Positions 23,676-26,951 of a stretch of DNA of 26,951 nucleotides are shown in pieces. This DNA is from a virus: the IMG/VR virus record IMGVR_UViG_3300030098_005581, positions 1-26,951 of that record. One strand, written 5' to 3'. Every line of letters starts with the position of its first letter. Positions within the stretch are counted from its first letter, which is position 1. Made by a program: the position numbers and the translations under genes. Below the pieces are notes generated by a model, which saw only the letters and a list, made by a program, of their open reading frames with translations, did no database searches and had not been told where the DNA came from.

Positions 23676-24127
23676 TAGTATCCCCCTGGGGTACCTGGGC
23701 CTAGCTTTGAGAATTTCTGCGAGACCCTCTTGGCTGCAGCTTCGCGCTCGGATGCACGCTGCATCAGCATGTCGCGCATCATCTCATGGATGTTGCTCTT
23801 GTCAAACTGCTGGACGGACACATCGGGTTGGCCCATTCCCATGGGCGGCATTCCGGGTGGGCCCATAGGGGGCATCCCCTGCGGCCCCATCCCCATAGGC
23901 GGCCCCATAGGTGGAGCTCCCGGTGGACCATCCGGAAGGGCTGGCATCCCGCCGGGAGCCCCTGGGAAGCCCCCCATCAGTGGGGAAAGCATAGGGGGCT
24001 CCTGCGCATCTGCAACTGGATTCATCGTGTCGCTGTAAGGCATGTCCTCGAACTGAAGAGGGCCCATCCCCATCCCCATCTCATCTTCATACCCGGCTGG
24101 CTCACCAATTGAATTTCGATATGGCAT
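23675..24127 (-). CDS. Met/Gly/Pro-rich low-complexity protein, 150 residues
   Basis: AGGAG lies 6 nt before the ATG, and its TAA overlaps the portal ATG by 1 base. The start is acidic and Met-rich (EDEMGMGMGPLQFEDMPYSD). Residues about 52-99 are almost only Gly, Pro, Met and Ala, with recurring PPMG and GMPPMG units. They are followed by an ordered-looking helix (NIHEMMRDMLMQRASEREAA) and a Gly-rich end. Pro/Gly runs suggest a flexible linker; no strict Gly-X-Y collagen register is kept. It has no membrane segment. It lies between a virion lysozyme and the portal, so it may be a virion protein coupled to portal synthesis. Function unknown. Confidence 0.75.
   Translation of the reverse strand: MPYRNSIGEPAGYEDEMGMGMGPLQFEDMPYSDTMNPVADAQEPPMLSPLMGGFPGAPGGMPALPDGPPGAPPMGPPMGMGPQGMPPMGPPGMPPMGMGQPDVSVQQFDKSNIHEMMRDMLMQRASEREAAAKRVSQKFSKLGPGTPGGY
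23831..23974 (-). repeat. Degenerate Pro-Met-Gly coding repeat
   Basis: Short GGC/CCC/ATG-rich units encode recurring PPMG, GMPPMG and GPP motifs in the preceding protein. Units vary in length (4-9 residues) and are not identical in DNA, so it is a diverged repeat. Such tracts can expand or contract by slippage. Confidence 0.65.
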
Positions 24128-24136
24128 CTCTGTCTC

Positions 24137-24715
24137 CTAGAAGGTGAAATCCTTAATGGCCTTGGCCCGCTCAAGGCCCTTCTGTCTTCCGTGCTGAGGC
24201 CTCTCCCATCGCTCGGTAAAATAAGCCGACGCCTCTTCCGGTGTTTGAAAGTCTTTCTCCATAAACCTGGACAGGACTTTCCGGTCATAAGGCTGGTCGT
24301 GCTCAAACATGAAGTCTAGCTGACCCTGCCAGTTGGTTTGCCAATCAGGCACATGCTTTTCAAGCAAAGCTCTTCGAGGACCTCGCCATTGAGCCATGCC
24401 CCATGATGGCTTGCCCCTGTCGTCAGGGTTCAGTCCGCCCGGCTTCCACGCAGATTCATGCAGGAAATTAGCAAGCACAGCCCGAGCCTGGGAGTCTTTC
24501 ATCCCTTTGATGTCGGTAAGGTAGTGGTACATCGCTTGGCCTGAGTTTGGATTGGCGCGAACGCCCCCCATGCGCCTGCTTCCTGGCTGATGAAATTGCA
24601 TGTTCAATCGAGCTCGATCCATCATTCTTCTTTGCTCGATCTGGTCCATGAGCTTTTTCTGCGCCTCGTACTTGCGTTGAAGCGACATCCAATCTGGCCG
24701 TTCATAGTCTGACAT
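24137..24715 (-). CDS. Virion-associated tail lysozyme (Phage_lysozyme2-type)
   Basis: 192 residues from the ATG at 24715, which overlaps the upstream TGA by 1 base; AAGGGGG lies 6 nt before it. A GTG one codon earlier is possible. After a basic helical start, residues about 62-180 match the tail-lysozyme pattern: YHYLTDIKGMKDSQARAVLA, then NFLHESAW with Glu87 as likely catalytic acid, then a Gly/Pro loop and WGMAQWRGPRR. In this family the N-L/F-x-x-E-S and G-x-x-Q-W-x-G-x-R blocks are conserved. It probably cuts peptidoglycan during entry. There is no signal peptide. Its place between terminase and portal genes instead of among tail genes is unusual. A lysis role cannot be excluded. Confidence 0.85.
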   Translation of the reverse strand: MSDYERPDWMSLQRKYEAQKKLMDQIEQRRMMDRARLNMQFHQPGSRRMGGVRANPNSGQAMYHYLTDIKGMKDSQARAVLANFLHESAWKPGGLNPDDRGKPSWGMAQWRGPRRALLEKHVPDWQTNWQGQLDFMFEHDQPYDRKVLSRFMEKDFQTPEEASAYFTERWERPQHGRQKGLERAKAIKDFTF

Positions 24716-24990
24716 CACCGCCCCCTTGGAGCATTTTGCATAAACATCTCAGTGGGCAACCGATACTGAGCGGAGCCAAAGTCTAGGCCCGCGTAGTCAC
24801 CGCCAAGCTGAAACGCTGAACGCATAATTTCGTCGGGAGACATTCCGCGCCGCTGGTCGAGCATTTCCATGAAGCGCTGCATTGCAAGTCGCTTCTTCAT
24901 CCGTGCGTTGGCAAACCGCTGCGCCCCCATGTGCTGAGGGGAGGGAGCCCCGAGGTCAGGCTCGTAATAGTGCGCCATAGTTCCTGGCAT
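24715..24990 (-). CDS. Small Met/Arg-rich protein, 91 residues
   Basis: The ATG overlaps the upstream TAA by 1 base (TAATG), with GAGG 6 nt before it. A second ATG four codons in (MAHYYEPD) has AGGA only 3 nt away, so the first is preferred. The start is acidic and Tyr-rich, the middle a basic, Met-rich helix (ARMKKRLAMQRFMEMLDQRR), the end polar. No membrane segment or known motif. It is co-translated with the tail lysozyme and may be a partner. Function unknown. Confidence 0.7.
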   Translation of the reverse strand: MPGTMAHYYEPDLGAPSPQHMGAQRFANARMKKRLAMQRFMEMLDQRRGMSPDEIMRSAFQLGGDYAGLDFGSAQYRLPTEMFMQNAPRGR

Positions 24991-25493
24991 TAGCGGCCTC
25001 GCTTTCTTGGTAGCTTTTCATACATCGAATCAATCAATCGCTGGTTAGGGCCTCCGCCTGGAGCTCTTAGACCCTTGCCCATCATGAGGTCCAACTCCAT
25101 TTGCCCGAGCTCTCCCTCGGGAAAGGGCACCCCTCCCTTGTGTCGCTCGCTCATCATATCCATGATGCTGTAGCCCCGAGGCTGCGGGATCTCGCCAAAC
25201 ATCCCCTGAAGCTCTCTCAGTCTTTCAACAGGCACTGTGAAATATTTGGTGGGGGTAAGGTAGTCCCTGAGATCGAGCAGAGGGGCAAATTGTCGGCGAA
25301 GGCCCTTGTGTATGTCTCGCCCAATCCGACCCAGGAGCCCTTCTTCCTTTCGCCGCTTCTGTATTCTCCGCATTTCTTTAACGTGCCACCGCAACCCCTC
25401 ATCATCGAGATTGAGAAGGTCTTTATGGCTTTGCGGCATCTCGGCAATTTCTTGGTCGATCGATCGACGCTCTTCTTCTGACTCGTAAGCCAT
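24990..25493 (-). CDS. Charged helical protein, 167 residues
   Basis: AGGAG lies 5 nt before the ATG. Residues 1-75 are charged helix (MAYESEEERRSIDQEIAEMP, then WHVKEMRRIQKRRKEEGLLG). A Pro/Gly-containing region follows (LLDLRDYLTPTKYFTVPVER), and the end is Gly/Arg-rich (LRAPGGGPNQRL). No membrane segment or known fold motif. It sits between a membrane-anchored protein and the lysozyme block. Function is not recognised; a virion or packaging-associated role is guessed from position only. Confidence 0.72.
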   Translation of the reverse strand: MAYESEEERRSIDQEIAEMPQSHKDLLNLDDEGLRWHVKEMRRIQKRRKEEGLLGRIGRDIHKGLRRQFAPLLDLRDYLTPTKYFTVPVERLRELQGMFGEIPQPRGYSIMDMMSERHKGGVPFPEGELGQMELDLMMGKGLRAPGGGPNQRLIDSMYEKLPRKRGR

Positions 25494-25501
25494 ACCTGCT
25501 C

Positions 25502-25855
25502 CTACATGATTTCGTAATCGGCCATATCAATTCTGCGCCCATCAACCGTGGTCACCACAACGCTCTCAGGCTCTGGCGGTTTAGCTGCAGCCTCTTTCTT
25601 AATAGCATCTTTGAGCATCTGTATCCGAACATCGTTCTCTTTCTCCATCGCATTAGCGTGGACCCGCTCCTCGAGACTTTGGGACTTGAGGTGGTCCATG
25701 CATCGAGCCAGCAGTCCGGCAATGCGGTCACTGTTGTCGATAGATGCTTTGAGGGTTTTGTGGGTCAGGTAAACGCAGGTCGCCAGACAGGCTAGCGCCA
25801 AAAAGAAAAAGAGCACCGAAGGCTCAGTGATAGTCGAAAGGATCTTGGTCCCCAT
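25502..25855 (-). CDS. Single-membrane-segment protein with coiled coil, overlapping the terminase end
   Basis: I take the ATG at 25855 (117 residues), because GAGGAG lies 7 nt upstream; longer starts lie deep inside the terminase frame. It overlaps the terminase by 32 bp. Residues about 12-31 are a membrane segment (PSVLFFFLALACLATCVYLT), followed by HKTLK and a helical coil to about 90, then an Ala/Lys/Pro tail. The look (short N-terminus, one anchor, charged coil) resembles an i-spanin or a small membrane-anchored accessory, but its place by terminase is unusual for a spanin. Function unknown. Confidence 0.68.
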   Translation of the reverse strand: MGTKILSTITEPSVLFFFLALACLATCVYLTHKTLKASIDNSDRIAGLLARCMDHLKSQSLEERVHANAMEKENDVRIQMLKDAIKKEAAAKPPEPESVVVTTVDGRRIDMADYEIM

Positions 25856-26951
25856 CTGCGAGCTCCTCGTGGATCTTGCGCCATTCGCCAGTGTACTCTT
25901 TCGCTGTATCCTGCTTCCCTTTTGGTACGACCACAGAGAAGTCCAATACTTGCGATGATAACGCGACGGAAGCTCCAATGACAAGCGACATAACCCTGTC
26001 GTCATGGGCCCCATTTACCCCACGGTAACGAGTAGTCATCCCCGACTGAGTGCGCTCCTGCTCAAACGCAACCATCTCGCTGATGGTCGCAGTGCAGGGG
26101 ATATCGATAGCCTCGTCATTGAGGAATTGCTGCAGTGCGGCAACCATGTATGGCTTTGTGCGCATGTTCGTCTCTACGCCAAAGCGGGCATCGAGCCGGT
26201 GCTCAGCCTGGGAGTGACTTGCCTCATCTCGGAACAGATTCCAGTAGCAGAAGTCTTGCCGCATCCGCAGCATTACCGCCTCACCGTAGCCGCCCGTGAG
26301 CTCAATGACCACCAGGGCGGAGTTGTACCAGACGGCCAGCTTGAACACTTCTTCTGCGTAGCTCAGTGGGTTGAGGTGCCCGTGGTACTGCGCCACCATC
26401 CGAAGCTTGAGGGACCCGCCGGATGTATCCACCTTCAGCACACTGGCACAGCTTGCATCACCACCGGCCAGGCCTTTGGCTGTATCCACCGAGACGATGT
26501 ACTGCGCCCCCAGCGCGGGTTCCTCCCATACTCGGAGAGGCCCGTCAGGGCCTTCGGCGTAGCCGAATTTTGAATTTTCAATTACCTCATTGAGGGGAAT
26601 GTCGTCTTCAAGTCGGAGGTTGCCCCGGCGTGGGTCCCGAGCTTTTTTGCGTAGAGCGGCAAGTGCGTGACGGTTGAATACTGGGTTCTTCGCCAGAGGT
26701 GCGGGTCTTCCATACACCCTGCTCTCAATCTCGAACTCATCCATCACCGCCATGGCCATCCTGATTCTCTCAGGAGGAACGAGGCCAGCTTCGAACTGGT
26801 CAATCTCGTGCATACTCACGAAGGGCGGGGAGTCGGGGTTGTTAGGATCTATCCGATTCCTTGGTGGCCCATCTTCGAAGAGGGTGGTCAGACGCTGGTG
26901 CTCCCAAGCCTCATGCCCGTGGAGCGGGGTACCCGTGACAATCAGGCACGC
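25824..26951 (-). CDS. terL: Terminase large subunit (C-terminal part; 5' end off the window)
   Basis: The frame is open to the right edge, so 375 residues are seen. It begins ACLIVTGTPLHGHEAW, where TGTP fits the ATPase coupling motif; the P-loop is beyond the edge. A GTG within the frame is not the start. The nuclease part shows an RNase H-like acidic triad: SVDTAKG with Asp, VVIELTGG with Glu, and HDDRVMS with Asp. These are the metal sites that cut the concatemer when the head is full. The N-terminal ATPase powers packaging into the portal. It is the first gene of the window's transcript, followed at once by an overlapping membrane-anchored gene. No intein or frameshift is seen in the visible part. 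Confidence 0.92.
   Translation of the reverse strand, partial: ACLIVTGTPLHGHEAWEHQRLTTLFEDGPPRNRIDPNNPDSPPFVSMHEIDQFEAGLVPPERIRMAMAVMDEFEIESRVYGRPAPLAKNPVFNRHALAALRKKARDPRRGNLRLEDDIPLNEVIENSKFGYAEGPDGPLRVWEEPALGAQYIVSVDTAKGLAGGDASCASVLKVDTSGGSLKLRMVAQYHGHLNPLSYAEEVFKLAVWYNSALVVIELTGGYGEAVMLRMRQDFCYWNLFRDEASHSQAEHRLDARFGVETNMRTKPYMVAALQQFLNDEAIDIPCTATISEMVAFEQERTQSGMTTRYRGVNGAHDDRVMSLVIGASVALSSQVLDFSVVVPKGKQDTAKEYTGEWRKIHEELADGDQDPFDYH

Noticed and set aside
23831-23974. Collagen-like Gly-X-Y domain
   Set aside because: Gly does not keep a strict every-third-residue register and Met is unusually frequent; called low-complexity instead.
25856-26014. N-terminal extension of the membrane-anchored gene to 26014
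   Set aside because: Would overlap the terminase by 190 bp; the ATG at 25855 has GAGGAG at proper spacing and the extension looks like a frame shadow.
1-26951. tRNA genes, CRISPR arrays, insertion sequences or integrase attachment sites
   Set aside because: None seen. The gaps are too small, and no array of spaced identical repeats or transposase-like frame was found by eye.

Overview
The window is a late (structural and lysis) segment of a tailed bacteriophage genome. Every gene I can support lies on the minus strand, so transcription runs from right (26951) to left (1). The genes are packed tightly, with stop/start overlaps of a few bases. Most starts carry a strong Shine-Dalgarno sequence, and the one clear promoter looks sigma70-like, so a bacterial host is very likely. 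A spike with an S74 chaperone and a holin/peptidoglycan-hydrolase cassette fit a Gram-negative host, but the sequence does not identify it. The gene order resembles short-tailed (podovirus) phages: terminase, portal, scaffold, coat, P22 gp4/SU10-type adaptor, nozzle-type protein, ejection-type proteins, fibre, lysis. There is no tape measure, tail tube or sheath gene. No replication, integration, tRNA or CRISPR feature is present.

Layout in transcription order. (1) 26951-25502: C-terminal part of the large terminase, then a small membrane-anchored protein whose start overlaps the terminase end. (2) 25493-23675: four small or odd proteins, one a Phage_lysozyme2-type tail lysozyme and one Met/Gly/Pro-rich. 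(3) 23675-21345: portal with an inserted four-cysteine zinc-ribbon-like motif. (4) 21344-21190: the only sizeable non-coding gap. It holds a promoter, overlapping palindromes and two stem-loops with the same loop. (5) 21189-18930: scaffold and major capsid protein, followed by a strong GC hairpin. (6) 18869-12315: two small head-decoration candidates, an unknown protein, the adaptor, an unknown protein, a 775-residue nozzle/stopper-like protein and two beta-rich structural proteins. (7) 12304-4232: four proteins probably internal or ejected, ending with one of 1621 residues. (8) 4230-1601: a small structural protein and the fibre with a C-terminal S74 chaperone. (9) 1608-1: two small proteins, a holin-like protein, a possible frameshift extension, a Lys/Pro-rich mini-ORF and a peptidoglycan-active enzyme of L,D-transpeptidase-like type that runs off the left edge.

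Two places stand out. The holin-like ORF ends on C CCA AAG CAG TAA with a Shine-Dalgarno-like AAGGAGG exactly 10 nt upstream, and coding potential continues for 68 codons in the -1 frame. This is either a programmed frameshift or a sequencing indel. The scaffold leader has two 15-bp palindromes with AAC centres 11 bp apart over the predicted transcription start, then two hairpins with different stems but the same CGUAA loop. That suggests a regulated or structured leader controlling capsid production.
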